A DNA stretch of 43,014 bases from Bradyrhizobium vignae (GCF_004114425.1 NZ_RDQF01000063.1:1-43014), one strand, 5' to 3'; positions 1-9,170 are shown, counted from the stretch's first letter. Notes: generated from the letters alone by a model not told the origin. Translations and numbers: made by a program.

Positions 1-114
1 GATGCGCAATACGGGATCTTCTTTGCCGCCCACCAAGTCGCTATCATCGACTTGGCGAGCGGAGAATGTGTCGGCTATGTCCCCGAACACCCGTCGGTCA
101 TGTCCCCGGGCTGA
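1..114 (+). pseudogene. 3' end of a probable transposase/integrase (cut by window edge)
   Basis: The first 37 codons are open in frame 1 and stop with TGA at 112-114. The tail contains YGIFFAAHQVAIIDL and ends HPSVMSPG. A short beta-strand-rich end of this kind (a bulky-hydrophobic strand followed by 'IDL') resembles the C-terminus of IS481-type DDE transposases that I know from rhizobia. The catalytic DDE part lies outside the window, so neither family nor intactness can be shown. The call rests on motif memory only. It could instead be the end of an unrelated host gene. Confidence 0.4.
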
Positions 115-128
115 ACACTTGACCGGGT

Positions 129-210
129 GATCCAGTACTCCGAGACGGCAGTGGGTCATCGAGAAGCTGCGGCGTACTGGATTCCCCGCCTTCGCGGGGA
201 ATGACAGTGA
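129..210. repeat. Dispersed intergenic palindromic repeat (gatccagtac type)
   Basis: The segment starts gatccagtactc and carries the inverted partner gtactggat, then a second hairpin, ccccgcc-ttc-gcgggg, ending gaatgaca. A shorter copy with the same two hairpins lies at 21176-21240. Both copies are intergenic, which fits an extragenic palindromic repeat family. Confidence 0.75.
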
Positions 211-300
211 GGGCGGGGCGGCCATGCCCCGCCCCAATCGACGCGCCCCCGATTGTGCCCTATGCTGCCGCGCTCCGCCTCAACATCCATAACAACAATC

Positions 301-1197
301 ATGTACCTGGAAACGCCGCCGCGCCTGATCGAGACCAGGCTGTTTTCCGCGATGCCCGACAAATTCCGCCGCAAGGGCGAGCGGACAGATTGGGCCGACG
401 CCAACCGACCGAATGTGCCGACCGACAGTTTCATCGAGGGGCCATCCTTCGACAGGGACGGCAATCTCTACATCGTCGACATTCCCTTCGATCGCATTTT
501 CCGTATCGCGCCCGATGGCGATTGGTCGCTCGTAGTCGAATATGAGGGCTGGCCGAACGGGCTGAAGATCGCAGCCGGCGGCCGCATCCTGGTGGCCGAC
601 TACATGCACGGCATCATGGAGCTCGATGCCAGAGCCGGGCGCGTCAAGCCCATCCTGACCGCGCGCAATTCGGAATCGTTCCGCGGCTGCAACGACCTGC
701 ACCTTGCGTCCAATGGCGACATTTATTTCACCGACCAGGGCCAGACCGGCCTGCATGATCCCAGCGGCCGGGTCTATCGGCTCGCATCGAATGGACGGCT
801 CGATTGCCTGATCGACACCGGCATCAGCCCGAACGGCCTCGTGCTCGACCCGACCGAGACCGTGCTGTTCGTCGCCATGACGCGCGACAACGCGGTGTGG
901 CGGATGCCGTTCATGAAGGATGGCAGCGTGTCGAAGGTCGGTCGCTTCTGCTCGCTGTTCGGCACCAGCGGCCCCGATGGCATGACCATGGATGCCAAGG
1001 GCCGGCTGTTCGTCGGCCACGCTTCGCTCGGCCACGTCTTCGTATTCGCGCCTAACGGCGAACTGATCGCGCGGATCAAGTCCTGCGCGGGACCGAATTG
1101 CACCAATGTGGCGATTGGTGGCGAAAACAAGGATCGGCTCTATATCACGGAGTCCTCGACCGGCAGCGTGCTGGTCGCGGATATCAGCGGTCTCTAG
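301..1197 (+). CDS. SMP-30/gluconolactonase family protein
   Basis: A 298-residue six-bladed beta-propeller lactonase of the SMP-30/regucalcin family, expected to open sugar-acid lactones in a metal-dependent way in the cytoplasm. The expected divalent-metal ligands are visible: Glu46 in FIEGPSFD, Asn131 in CNDLH and Asp226 in GPDGM. Blade repeats of the type DxxGNLYxxD recur (DRDGNLYIVD, SNGDIYFTDQGQTG, DAKGRLFVGH). No signal peptide is seen. The ATG at 301 was chosen because an upstream ATG at 253 adds a low-complexity leader; neither has a clear Shine-Dalgarno, and an ATG at 352 is also possible. The gene ends 19 bp before an aldo/keto reductase on the same strand, so the two are probably co-transcribed. 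The true lactone is unknown. Confidence 0.85.
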   Translation: MYLETPPRLIETRLFSAMPDKFRRKGERTDWADANRPNVPTDSFIEGPSFDRDGNLYIVDIPFDRIFRIAPDGDWSLVVEYEGWPNGLKIAAGGRILVADYMHGIMELDARAGRVKPILTARNSESFRGCNDLHLASNGDIYFTDQGQTGLHDPSGRVYRLASNGRLDCLIDTGISPNGLVLDPTETVLFVAMTRDNAVWRMPFMKDGSVSKVGRFCSLFGTSGPDGMTMDAKGRLFVGHASLGHVFVFAPNGELIARIKSCAGPNCTNVAIGGENKDRLYITESSTGSVLVADISGL

Positions 1198-1216
1198 AGC
1201 ACCTGAAGGAATAAAC

Positions 1217-2056
1217 ATGAACACAAACCCTTTCGGCAAGACCGGCGCCAACGTTTCCGTCATCGGGCAGGGCACCTGGTATCTCGACCACGGCGACCGC
1301 AAGCGCGCGATCGCGGCGCTTCAGCGCGGGCTCGATCTCGGCATGACTCATATTGACACTGCCGAAATGTATGGCGATGCCGAGCTCGTCATTGCGGATG
1401 CGATTGCAGGCCGGCGCGATGAGGTGTTCCTCGTTTCAAAAGTGCTGCCGAGCAACGCCTCGCGCCGGGGAACCATCACGGCGTGCGAGCGCTCGCTGAA
1501 GCGGCTCAAGACCGATCGTCTCGATTGCTACCTGCTGCACTGGCGCGGTTCCTATCCGCTGGAAGACACCGTCGCGGCATTCGAGGAACTGGTGAAATCA
1601 GGCAAGGTCAAATCCTGGGGCGTCTCAAATTTCGATGCCGACGATCTGGACGAGATTCTCGCTGTCTCCGGCGAAGGGCGGATCGCCTGCAATCAGGTGC
1701 TCTATCATCTGAAGGAACGCGCCATCGAGCATGCCGTGATCCCGTGGTGCGTGCAGCATGGCGTGGCCGTCGTCGCCTATTCGCCATTCGGTCACGACGA
1801 TTTTCCGGCGAGCAACACCAGGGGCGGCGCGGTGCTCGCGCGCATCGCGGAGGCGCGTCGTGCGACGCCGCGTCAGGTCGCGCTGAGCTTCCTCACCCGT
1901 GCGACTACGGTGTTTGCGATCCCGAAGGCGTCATCCGCGGAACACGCCGGGGAAAACGCGGAGGCTGGCGATCTCGTGCTGACGAAAGAGGAGATTGCGG
2001 CGCTCGATGCGGCGTTTCCGCGCGGGCCGAAGCCGCGCAGCCTGCCCATGTTGTAG
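1217..2056 (+). CDS. Aldo/keto reductase
   Basis: A 279-residue NADPH-type aldo/keto reductase with a (beta/alpha)8 barrel. The catalytic tetrad is visible as Asp47 and Tyr52 (HIDTAEMYG), Lys75 (VSKVLP) and His108 (YLLHWRG). The later motifs GVSNF and the C-terminal cofactor loop around AIPKASS are also present, and the length is normal for a compact bacterial member. The start at 1217 follows aaggaataaac, a usable ribosome binding site. The gene lies directly after the SMP-30 lactonase, suggesting joint action on a sugar or sugar lactone. The substrate cannot be told from sequence. Confidence 0.9.
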   Translation: MNTNPFGKTGANVSVIGQGTWYLDHGDRKRAIAALQRGLDLGMTHIDTAEMYGDAELVIADAIAGRRDEVFLVSKVLPSNASRRGTITACERSLKRLKTDRLDCYLLHWRGSYPLEDTVAAFEELVKSGKVKSWGVSNFDADDLDEILAVSGEGRIACNQVLYHLKERAIEHAVIPWCVQHGVAVVAYSPFGHDDFPASNTRGGAVLARIAEARRATPRQVALSFLTRATTVFAIPKASSAEHAGENAEAGDLVLTKEEIAALDAAFPRGPKPRSLPML

Positions 2057-2198
2057 TGCAGCAAACGCGCATTATTAATGGAGCATTGACGCGCGCGGCG
2101 ATCAGCGCATATCGGCATCCTGTTTTCGGAAGTTGTGAACGCGGCGCATTTGTCGTTTTTTAGAGGCGCTCGATTCGCTTTTTTCCCGAGTTCCAGCC

Positions 2199-3185
2199 GT
2201 GACCCCGCCGCCAGCCGCAGCCGCAAGGCTCGACAGTATTTCCGTGCCCGTTCCCGAGAAGAAGCATGTCGGCCGCCGCGCACCTGCGCGCGTCGACCAT
2301 CCCTTCAAGGGCATCGCACTGATCTTGCTTTCGACCGTGTTTCTCGGCTGCTCCGACACCGCCGCGAAATATCTCTCGACCAGCCTGCCTTCGATCGAGA
2401 TCACCTGGATCCGCTTTCTCACCTTCGCGCTGATCTTCACGCCGGTGATGCTGCGGTCCTCGCCGTACTACGCGATGCGCACCGAGCGTCCCGGATTGCA
2501 CGTGATGCGCGGCGCGGTGCTGCTCGGCTCCTCGCTGTTCTTCATTACGGGCCTCGGCTTCCTGCCGATCGCGGAGGCGTCCGCCACCGGCTTCGTCGCG
2601 CCGCTGTTCGTCACTGCGCTCTCGATCGTCTTCCTCGGCGAGAAGGTCGGCATGCGCCGCTGGTTCGCGACCGCGCTCGGCCTCGTCGGCGTGCTGATCA
2701 TCCTGCGCCCGGGCACCAGCGCGTTTCATCCAGCGGCGTTCTTCCCCGTCGTCTCCGCGGCCTGCTGGGCCGGCACGCTGATCCTGACGCGGATGATGAG
2801 CGGGCGGGAAGCCGTCGTCACCACCATGGCCTATTCCTCGCTGACCGGCCTTGCGATCCTCACCGCAATCGTGCCGTTCGTCTGGGTGACGCCATCCTGG
2901 ACCGCGATCGCACTCGGCATCTTCATCGGGGTTGCCTCGACCGCCGGTCAGTGGATCGTCGTGCTGGCCTATCGCTATGGCGATGCTTCGGTGCTGGCGC
3001 CGTTTTCCTACTCGCAATTGTTGTGGGTCAGCATTCTCGGTTTCTTCATCTTCGGCGAGGTGCCGAGCATCTGGACCATCGTCGGCGCGGCCTTCATCGT
3101 CGCGAGCGGTCTCTACATCGCCCATCGCGAGCGCGTCCGCCGCGCCCAGCTCCTGGTTCTGGAAGAGCGCTCCCCGAACGCCTGA
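2199..3185 (+). CDS. EamA/DMT-family transporter
   Basis: A 328-residue inner-membrane protein of the drug/metabolite transporter superfamily. About ten hydrophobic segments are seen from residue 38 to 310, arranged as two EamA repeats. The first repeat ends with GFVAPLFVTALSIVFLGEK and the second with APFSYSQLLWVSILGFFIFGE, the pseudo-symmetric pattern typical of RhaT/YdcZ-like exporters. The ~37-residue N-terminus is cytoplasmic and Pro/Ala rich. The start is a GTG at 2199 without a strong Shine-Dalgarno. The direction of transport and the substrate are unknown; the family usually exports metabolites. A zinc dehydrogenase follows after 60 bp. Confidence 0.88.
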   Translation: MTPPPAAAARLDSISVPVPEKKHVGRRAPARVDHPFKGIALILLSTVFLGCSDTAAKYLSTSLPSIEITWIRFLTFALIFTPVMLRSSPYYAMRTERPGLHVMRGAVLLGSSLFFITGLGFLPIAEASATGFVAPLFVTALSIVFLGEKVGMRRWFATALGLVGVLIILRPGTSAFHPAAFFPVVSAACWAGTLILTRMMSGREAVVTTMAYSSLTGLAILTAIVPFVWVTPSWTAIALGIFIGVASTAGQWIVVLAYRYGDASVLAPFSYSQLLWVSILGFFIFGEVPSIWTIVGAAFIVASGLYIAHRERVRRAQLLVLEERSPNA

Positions 3186-3245
3186 CGCAATATCGCGGTT
3201 TCCACTTCGTGCTATCAAAGGCTCCAACGATGAGGGAGGAGCCCG

Positions 3246-4325
3246 ATGCGCGCCGCGATTTTCAGGAACGGAGAGATTGTCGTCGATCGGATGGCTGAGC
3301 CGAAACCCGGCAATGGTCAGGTCCTGGTCAAGACGCTCGCCTGCGGCATCTGCGGCTCCGATTTGCATGCACGTCAGCACGCCCCCCGCATGGTCGAGAT
3401 GGCGCGGAAGGTCGGGCGCAAGCCGATGGACCTTAGCCGTGACGTCGTGTTCGGGCACGAGTTCTGCTGCGAGATCGTCGATTACGGTCCCGGCACGGCA
3501 CGCAGGCTCAAGCGGGGAACACACGTCTGCTCGCTGCCGGCGCTGGTGACACCTGGGGGTGTCGAAGGCATCGGCTATTCCAACGACAACGTCGGTGGCT
3601 ATGCGGAGGCGATGCTGCTCAGTGAAGCGCTGCTGCTCGAGGTGCCCAACGGACTTGCGCCGGAGCACGCCGCGCTCACCGAGCCGCTGGCGGTCGGCGT
3701 CCACGCCGTCGCCAAAGCCAATATAAGCGGCGGCGAAGTGCCGCTCGTGATCGGCTGCGGCCCCGTCGGGCTCGCGGTGATCGCCGCACTCAAGATCAGG
3801 GGCCTGCATCCGATCGTCGCTGCCGATTATTCCCCGGCGCGTCGCGCGCTGGCGGCAAAGCTGGGTGCCGACATCGTCGTCGATCCCAGAGTTTCGCAGC
3901 CCTACGCGACCTGGGCGGAGCACGCGCAGATGTCGGAAGCCGAGAAGGCGGCGCGGTCCCCGTTCCAGGCCATGCAGCCGGCGCTCAAGCCCGCGATCAT
4001 CTTCGAATGTGTCGGCGTGCCCGGGTTGCTCCAGCAGGTGTTCGAAGGTGCCCCGCGCGATGCGCGCATCGTCGTGGTCGGCGTCTGCATGGAGACCGAC
4101 AGAAGCGAGCCGATGCTCGGCATCATGAAGGAGCTCAATGTGCAATACGTGCTCGGCTACACGCCGGAGGAATTCGCGGCGTCACTTCGGCTGATTGCCG
4201 AGGGGCAGGTGGATGCGGCGGCGATGGTGACGGCGAAGGTCGGCATCGACGGCGTCGCGAAAGCCTTCACGGATCTCGCCAACCCTGAAGCCCACACCAA
4301 GATCATCGTGCAGCCGTGGCGGTGA
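3246..4325 (+). CDS. Zinc-binding alcohol dehydrogenase-like (MDR) protein
   Basis: A 359-residue medium-chain dehydrogenase/reductase. Catalytic-zinc ligands are present: Cys36 in CGICGSD, His71-Glu72 in FGHE, and a Glu in ALTEPLAVG. A Rossmann nucleotide-binding motif appears as VIGCGPVGLAV, followed by an acidic residue at the end of strand 2 (AADYS), which favours NAD(H). The four-cysteine structural-zinc lobe is missing, as in many smaller MDR families. A strong Shine-Dalgarno, gggagga, stands ahead of the ATG at 3246. The gene may be co-transcribed with the EamA transporter 60 bp upstream. The likely reaction is oxidation of a secondary alcohol or polyol; the substrate is unknown. Confidence 0.88.
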   Translation: MRAAIFRNGEIVVDRMAEPKPGNGQVLVKTLACGICGSDLHARQHAPRMVEMARKVGRKPMDLSRDVVFGHEFCCEIVDYGPGTARRLKRGTHVCSLPALVTPGGVEGIGYSNDNVGGYAEAMLLSEALLLEVPNGLAPEHAALTEPLAVGVHAVAKANISGGEVPLVIGCGPVGLAVIAALKIRGLHPIVAADYSPARRALAAKLGADIVVDPRVSQPYATWAEHAQMSEAEKAARSPFQAMQPALKPAIIFECVGVPGLLQQVFEGAPRDARIVVVGVCMETDRSEPMLGIMKELNVQYVLGYTPEEFAASLRLIAEGQVDAAAMVTAKVGIDGVAKAFTDLANPEAHTKIIVQPWR

Positions 4326-4411
4326 TGGTGTAGCCGCAGCGGCAGTGCGCTCCCTCCCGCGCATCCGTCTTCGCCAAGGCTTCGGCGGACAAGAGCGGTG
4401 ACCAACGGCCA

Positions 4412-4873
4412 TCACACCGGCAGTGCGATCGAATACTTCACCTGGCTCAGCGCAAAGCTCGATTCGATCGAGGCGATGCCGTCGAGCCGGGTCAGCTTGG
4501 TCTTCAGGAATGTCTCGTAGGAGGCGAGGTCGGCAGCGACGACGCGCAGCAGATAGTCGCGATTGCCGGTCATCAGATAGCACTCCAAGACCTCGTCCCA
4601 TTTGGAGATGGCACGGGCGAAGCGGTTGAGGTCCTCCTCCTTCTGCCGCGCCAGCTTGATCGAGATGAAGACGCTGACATGCAGCCCCAGCGCCTTCTGA
4701 TCCACGGTCGCGACGTAGCGCGAGATGACGCCGCGCTCCTCCAGCAGCTTGACCCTGCGGTGGCAGGGCGAGACCGAGAGCCCGACCTTGTCCGCGAGCT
4801 CCTGCATGGTCAGGCGGCTGTCGTTCTGGAGGTGGCTGAGGATCTTGCGGTCGATGGCGTCGAGCTCAGGCAT
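4412..4873 (-). CDS. Lrp/AsnC family transcriptional regulator
   Basis: A 153-residue leucine-responsive-type regulator. The N-terminal helix-turn-helix spans about residues 5-55 (LDAIDRKIL, then LADKVGLSVSPCHRRVKLLE), followed by the alpha/beta RAM ligand-binding domain with the glycine-bearing turn LMTGNRDYLLRV. The start was set at the ATG at 4873 (MPELDAIDR), which gives the usual family length; an in-frame upstream start at 4921 would add 16 residues unlike the family. The gene is divergent from the E1-like enzyme at 5006 with a 132-bp AT-richer spacer, and it probably regulates that gene. The arrangement mirrors mdeR-mdeB of Pseudomonas putida, known from the literature. Confidence 0.92.
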   Translation of the reverse strand: MPELDAIDRKILSHLQNDSRLTMQELADKVGLSVSPCHRRVKLLEERGVISRYVATVDQKALGLHVSVFISIKLARQKEEDLNRFARAISKWDEVLECYLMTGNRDYLLRVVAADLASYETFLKTKLTRLDGIASIESSFALSQVKYSIALPV

Positions 4874-5005
4874 TGGGATGGAACCTGCATCTTGCGGCAC
4901 TACATTGGTAAAATATCCCAAAATCGATGGTTATGGCGCGAAAAATTGAGAAGTTTGACGCGGCTCGCAGGCGTATGATCGGTGCATATTTCCCGGAGCA
5001 TCGCC

Positions 5006-7366
5006 ATGCCCGTTGATTCCGCCCGTCTCGACACGTTGACCGCGCTCGCCCGCAAGACGCTGTGGCTGTCCTCCTGGACCATCCACCACGCCAACCACGT
5101 TCGTCCCAATGCGGATGGCCTCAAGGTCGGGGGGCACCAGGCCTCGTCCGCCTCGCTCGCGACCATCATGTCGGCGCTGTATTTCCATGTGCTGCGCCCT
5201 GAGGATCGCGTCGCGGTGAAGCCGCATGCGAGCCCGGTGTTCCACGCCATCCAGTATCTGTTCGGCCGCCAGACCCGCGAGAAGCTGGAGAACTTTCGCG
5301 GCTTCAAGGGCGCGCAGTCCTATCCCTCGCGCACCAAGGACGTCGACGACGTCGATTTCTCCACCGGCTCGGTCGGCCTCGGCGTCGCGCAGACGCTGTT
5401 CTCTTCGCTGGTTCAGGACTACGTCGAGGCACACGGCTGGATGAAGGATCGGCGCGAGGGGCGGATGATTGCCCTCGTCGGCGATGCCGAGATGGACGAG
5501 GGCAACATCTTCGAAGCGCTTGCCGAGGGCTGGAAGCACGGCCTGCGCAACACCTGGTGGGTGGTCGACTACAACCGCCAGTCGCTCGACGCCGTCGTGC
5601 GCGAGGGGCTCTGGGAAAAGTTCGAGACCATGTTCCGCAATTTCGGCTGGGACGTGGTGATCGTGAAATACGGCCGCCTGATGCGCGAGGCATTTGCGGA
5701 ACCAGGCGGCGAGGCGCTCAAGCGCTGGATCGACAATTGCCCGAACGCACTCTATGCGGCGCTGTGCTTCCAGGGCGGTGCTGCCTTCCGAAAGCATCTG
5801 CATGACGAGATCGGCGACCAGGGCCCGATCACCAAACTGATCGACAAGCGCAGCGACGAGGAGCTGCTGGCGCTGATGTCGAATCTCGGCGGGCACGATA
5901 TGGCGAGCATGCTGGAGGCTTTCGACTCCATCGACCACGATCGCCCCGTCTGCTTCATTGCCTACACCATCAAGGGCGTCGGCCTGCCATTCCAGGGCCA
6001 CAAGGACAACCACGCCGGCCTGATGACCGTTGCGCAGATGGAGAAGTATCGCGACAGCCAGAACATCCGGCCCGGCCATGAATGGGACAAGTTCGAAGGG
6101 CTGACGCAGGATGCGGCCGAACTGGAAGCTTTCCTCGCGCGGGTGCCGTTCAATCAGGACGGCCGCCGGCTGACGGCTCCCGTCGTCGAGGTGCCCCAAC
6201 TCACGTTCAAGCCATCGCCGCAGATGTCGACCCAGCAGGGCTTTGGCCTCGTGCTGAACGAGATCGCGCGCAGCGACAGCGAATTGGCAAAGCGTATCGT
6301 CACGACCTCGCCCGACGTCACCGTCTCCACCAATCTCGGCCCGTGGGTGAACCGGCGCGGCCTGTTCGCCCGCGCGGAGAAAGCGGACTTATTCCGCAGC
6401 GAGAAAATTCCATCGACCTATAACTGGGATGCTTCGCCCAAGGGCCAGCATCTCGAGCTCGGCATTGCCGAAATGAACCTCTTCATCATGCTCTCGGCGC
6501 TCGGCCTGTCGCACCAGATCAATGGCGAGCGCCTGCTGCCGGTCGGCACGCTCTACGATCCCTTCATCGAGCGGGGTCTCGATGCGCTGAACTATGCCTG
6601 TTACCAGGATGCACGCTTCATGGTGGCGGCGACGCCGTCCGGCGTCACGCTCGCGCCCGAGGGCGGCGCGCATCAGTCGATCGCAACGCCCTTGATCGGC
6701 ATGGCGCAGGATGGGCTCGCCTCGTTCGAGCCGGCCTTCGTCGACGAGCTCGCCGTGATCATGGCTTTCGGCTTTGACCACATGCAGCGCGATCCAGGCG
6801 AGGGCGGCTCGGTTTACTTGCGCCTCTCCACGCGCAGCATCGAGCAGGCGCAGCGGATCATGACGCCGGAGCTGAGGCAGGGCATCACGGATGGCGCCTA
6901 TTGGCTGCGCAAGCCGGGCCCGAATGCCGAGGTCGTGATCGCCTATACCGGCGCAGTCGCGCCCGAGGCCATCGAGGCGACCGGCTTCATCGGCGAGAGC
7001 CGCCGCGACGTCGGCCTGCTCGCGATCACCTCGGCCGACCGGCTGCATGCCGGTTGGACCGCCGCACGGAAATTGCGCCGCGACCGTCGCGGTCTGCAGC
7101 ATCTCAGCCACATCGAGAAACTGCTGGCGCCGCTGCCGCGCGACTGCGGCATCGTGACCGTGATCGATGGCCATCCTGCCGCGCTCGGCTGGCTCGGCAG
7201 CGTCCGCGGCCATCGCGTCGAGGCGCTCGGCATCGAGCAGTTCGGCCAGACCGGCACCATCGCTGACCTGTATCGGCATTACGGTATCGATGCCAATGCC
7301 ATCATCGATGCGGCCGAGAGCCTCACCACCGGCGCGCCGGTGCTGCATCGGAAGATGGCGGTGTAG
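5006..7366 (+). CDS. AceE/MdeB-like thiamine-diphosphate 2-oxoacid dehydrogenase E1
   Basis: A 786-residue homodimeric-type E1 related to pyruvate dehydrogenase E1 and transketolase. It should decarboxylate a 2-oxo acid using thiamine diphosphate and Mg2+. The N-terminal cofactor domain carries GGHQASSAS, VKPHASPVFHAIQYL and the ThDP motif GDAEMDEGN (159-167), closed by DYN at 188-190. The central pyrimidine domain (about 420-620) holds HLELGIAEMNLF with the catalytic-type Glu. A C-terminal transketolase-like domain follows. AceE of E. coli is about 100 residues longer. The ATG at 5006 was chosen for its ggag eight bases upstream; an in-frame GTG at 4982 lacks one. No E2 or E3 gene is nearby. 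The divergent Lrp gene suggests amino-acid-responsive control, as for MdeB acting on 2-oxobutyrate, but that substrate is inference. Confidence 0.82.
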   Translation: MPVDSARLDTLTALARKTLWLSSWTIHHANHVRPNADGLKVGGHQASSASLATIMSALYFHVLRPEDRVAVKPHASPVFHAIQYLFGRQTREKLENFRGFKGAQSYPSRTKDVDDVDFSTGSVGLGVAQTLFSSLVQDYVEAHGWMKDRREGRMIALVGDAEMDEGNIFEALAEGWKHGLRNTWWVVDYNRQSLDAVVREGLWEKFETMFRNFGWDVVIVKYGRLMREAFAEPGGEALKRWIDNCPNALYAALCFQGGAAFRKHLHDEIGDQGPITKLIDKRSDEELLALMSNLGGHDMASMLEAFDSIDHDRPVCFIAYTIKGVGLPFQGHKDNHAGLMTVAQMEKYRDSQNIRPGHEWDKFEGLTQDAAELEAFLARVPFNQDGRRLTAPVVEVPQLTFKPSPQMSTQQGFGLVLNEIARSDSELAKRIVTTSPDVTVSTNLGPWVNRRGLFARAEKADLFRSEKIPSTYNWDASPKGQHLELGIAEMNLFIMLSALGLSHQINGERLLPVGTLYDPFIERGLDALNYACYQDARFMVAATPSGVTLAPEGGAHQSIATPLIGMAQDGLASFEPAFVDELAVIMAFGFDHMQRDPGEGGSVYLRLSTRSIEQAQRIMTPELRQGITDGAYWLRKPGPNAEVVIAYTGAVAPEAIEATGFIGESRRDVGLLAITSADRLHAGWTAARKLRRDRRGLQHLSHIEKLLAPLPRDCGIVTVIDGHPAALGWLGSVRGHRVEALGIEQFGQTGTIADLYRHYGIDANAIIDAAESLTTGAPVLHRKMAV

Positions 7367-7385
7367 TCGAGGTAACGGCCTGCAT

Positions 7386-7463
7386 GGGCCCCGGCTCTGC
7401 AGCGCATCACTGAACTGGACGATGCTTCGCATCGCCAGGGAAGTGCCGCGCTGCGTCCGGGGC
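7386..7463. repeat. Dispersed intergenic repeat (gggccccggctctgc type)
   Basis: The 313-bp space 7367-7679 has no convincing gene. It holds a repeat beginning gggccccggctctgcagcgc and ending gctgcgtccggggca, with an internal small palindrome, cgatgcttcgcatcg. An inverted copy lies at 21253-21303 and a diverged unit at 21332-21382. The remainder up to 7679 shows only the short palindrome gcgacatgaaatgtcgc. Confidence 0.65.
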
Positions 7464-7679
7464 AAGCGCGTGTTTGCACGCGCTCTGATCTCGTGTCCCG
7501 GACAAGGCGCGACATGAAATGTCGCGACGCTGAGCCGAGCCGCGCTTGCCTCGCATCGGCTCATATAACCTCCGCTCGCCGCAACGCTGGCCCCGCATAT
7601 GGCGGGTTCAACTGCCGGCGCTTTCGTGCAAGGATGCCTGCCGAAACGCCCCCTCCAAGCCCCCAAGAAGAGGTTAACG

Positions 7680-9110
7680 ATGGTCAATCGCATGCAATTC
7701 TACATCGACGGCGCCTGGGTCGATCCCGCCGTCAAGAAGTCCACCGCCGTGATCAATCCGGCGACGGAAGAGGCGATGTACGAGGTTGCGCTGGGCTCCA
7801 AGGCCGATGTCGACAAGGCGGTCGCGGCCGCCAAGCGCGCTTTTGCGACGTTCTCCCAGACCAGCCGCGAGGAGCGCGTCGCGCTGCTGTCTAAAATCAT
7901 CGAGATCTACAAGGGCCGTCTGAAGGAAATCGGTGCCGCCGTCTCCGACGAGATGGGTGCGCCGCTGCCGATGGCCGAGAAGCTGCAGGCCGGCGCTGGC
8001 CTTGGCCATCTGATGACCACGCTCGACGTGCTCAAGAACTATCATTTCGAGGAGCCGGTCGGCACCGCCATGGTGCTGCGCGAGCCGATCGGGGTGGTCG
8101 GCATGATCACTCCCTGGAACTGGCCGCTCAACCAGATCGCCTGCAAGGTCGCGCCTGCGCTCGCCGCCGGCTGCACGATGATCCTGAAGCCGTCGGAGTT
8201 CACCCCGACCTCGGCGCTGATCTTCGCGGAAATCCTGCATGAGGCCGGCGTGCCGAAGGGCGTGTTCAATCTCATCAATGGTCTCGGGCCCGAGGTCGGC
8301 GCCGCCATGAGCGAGCACCCCGATATCGACATGATCTCCTTCACCGGCTCGACCCGCGCCGGCATCGACGTGGCAAAGCGCGCGGCTCCCACCGTGAAGC
8401 GCGTCAGTCAGGAACTCGGCGGCAAGTCGCCGAACGTCATCCTCGAAGGCGCGGACCTGCAGAAGGCAGTGACCGGCGGCGTGATGCACATGTTCAACAA
8501 CTCCGGCCAGTCCTGCAACGCGCCCTCGCGCATGATCGTGCCGCTGTCGAAGATGAAGGAAGTCGCCGCGATCGCGAAGGCCGTCGCCGACAAGACCAAG
8601 GCCGGCGATCCGCGCGGCGAAGGCACCACCATCGGTCCGGTCGTCAATCGCGGCCAGTGGGACAAGATCCAGGCCTTGATCAAGAAGGGCATCGACGAGG
8701 GCGCAACGCTCGTCGCCGGCGGCCCGGGCCTGCCCGAGGGCGTCAACAAGGGCTTCTACGTCCGTCCGACCATCTTCGCCGACGTCACCAACGAGATGAC
8801 GATCGCCCGCGAAGAAATCTTCGGGCCGGTGCTGACCATCATCGGCGCCAAGGACGAAGCCGACGCCGTGCGCATCGCCAACGACACGCCCTATGGTCTC
8901 GCCGGCTACGTCTCGGGCCCGACGGTCGATGACGCCAAGCGCGTCGCGCGCCAGATCCGCGCCGGCAACGTCAACCTCCAGGGCGTACCCAACGACCGCA
9001 CCGCGCCGTTCGGCGGCTACAAGCAGTCCGGCAACGGCCGCGAGTGGGGCAAGTACGGCCTCGAGGACTTCCTCGAAGTGAAGGCGGTCGCCGGCTTCAA
9101 CGCGGCGTAA
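7680..9110 (+). CDS. Aldehyde dehydrogenase family protein
   Basis: A 476-residue NAD(P)+-dependent aldehyde dehydrogenase that oxidises an aldehyde to the acid through a thiohemiacetal. The conserved residues are all present: Asn147 in TPWNWPLNQ, the KPSEFTP cofactor motif, the SFTGSTRAG Rossmann turn, Glu245 in QELGGKSPN and the nucleophile Cys279 in NSGQSCNAPSR. The C-terminal motif EEIFGPVL is present. The start at 7680 follows aagaagaggtt; a longer frame from 7599 adds 27 residues with no family resemblance. The gene stands alone and is followed by a strong intrinsic terminator. Several close subfamilies share these motifs, so the aldehyde is not assigned. Confidence 0.93.
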   Translation: MVNRMQFYIDGAWVDPAVKKSTAVINPATEEAMYEVALGSKADVDKAVAAAKRAFATFSQTSREERVALLSKIIEIYKGRLKEIGAAVSDEMGAPLPMAEKLQAGAGLGHLMTTLDVLKNYHFEEPVGTAMVLREPIGVVGMITPWNWPLNQIACKVAPALAAGCTMILKPSEFTPTSALIFAEILHEAGVPKGVFNLINGLGPEVGAAMSEHPDIDMISFTGSTRAGIDVAKRAAPTVKRVSQELGGKSPNVILEGADLQKAVTGGVMHMFNNSGQSCNAPSRMIVPLSKMKEVAAIAKAVADKTKAGDPRGEGTTIGPVVNRGQWDKIQALIKKGIDEGATLVAGGPGLPEGVNKGFYVRPTIFADVTNEMTIAREEIFGPVLTIIGAKDEADAVRIANDTPYGLAGYVSGPTVDDAKRVARQIRAGNVNLQGVPNDRTAPFGGYKQSGNGREWGKYGLEDFLEVKAVAGFNAA

Positions 9111-9134
9111 GTTTTAGCGACCGAACGAACAAAG

Positions 9135-9164
9135 CGCCGGAGCGGGAAACCGCTCCGGCGTTTT
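9135..9164 (+). terminator. Intrinsic terminator after aldehyde dehydrogenase
   Basis: A perfect 11-bp stem (cgccggagcgg with ccgctccggcg) closes a GAAA tetraloop and is followed by tttt. It lies 24 bp after the stop codon at 9110. Confidence 0.9.
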
Positions 9165-9170
9165 CGTTTC

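Noticed and set aside
280..1302. Long minus-strand open frame opposite the first lactonase gene
   Set aside because: It mirrors the high-GC codon pattern of the plus-strand gene and has no family motifs. Similar mirror frames at 2160-4145, 4931-6199, 6389-7693, 28945-30447, 33361-34674 and 37548-39128 were dropped for the same reason.
4955..4979. Possible promoter (ttgacg and tatgat) before the E1-like gene
   Set aside because: The spacer is only 13 bp, too short for a sigma70 promoter, and no other -35 fits the tatgat.
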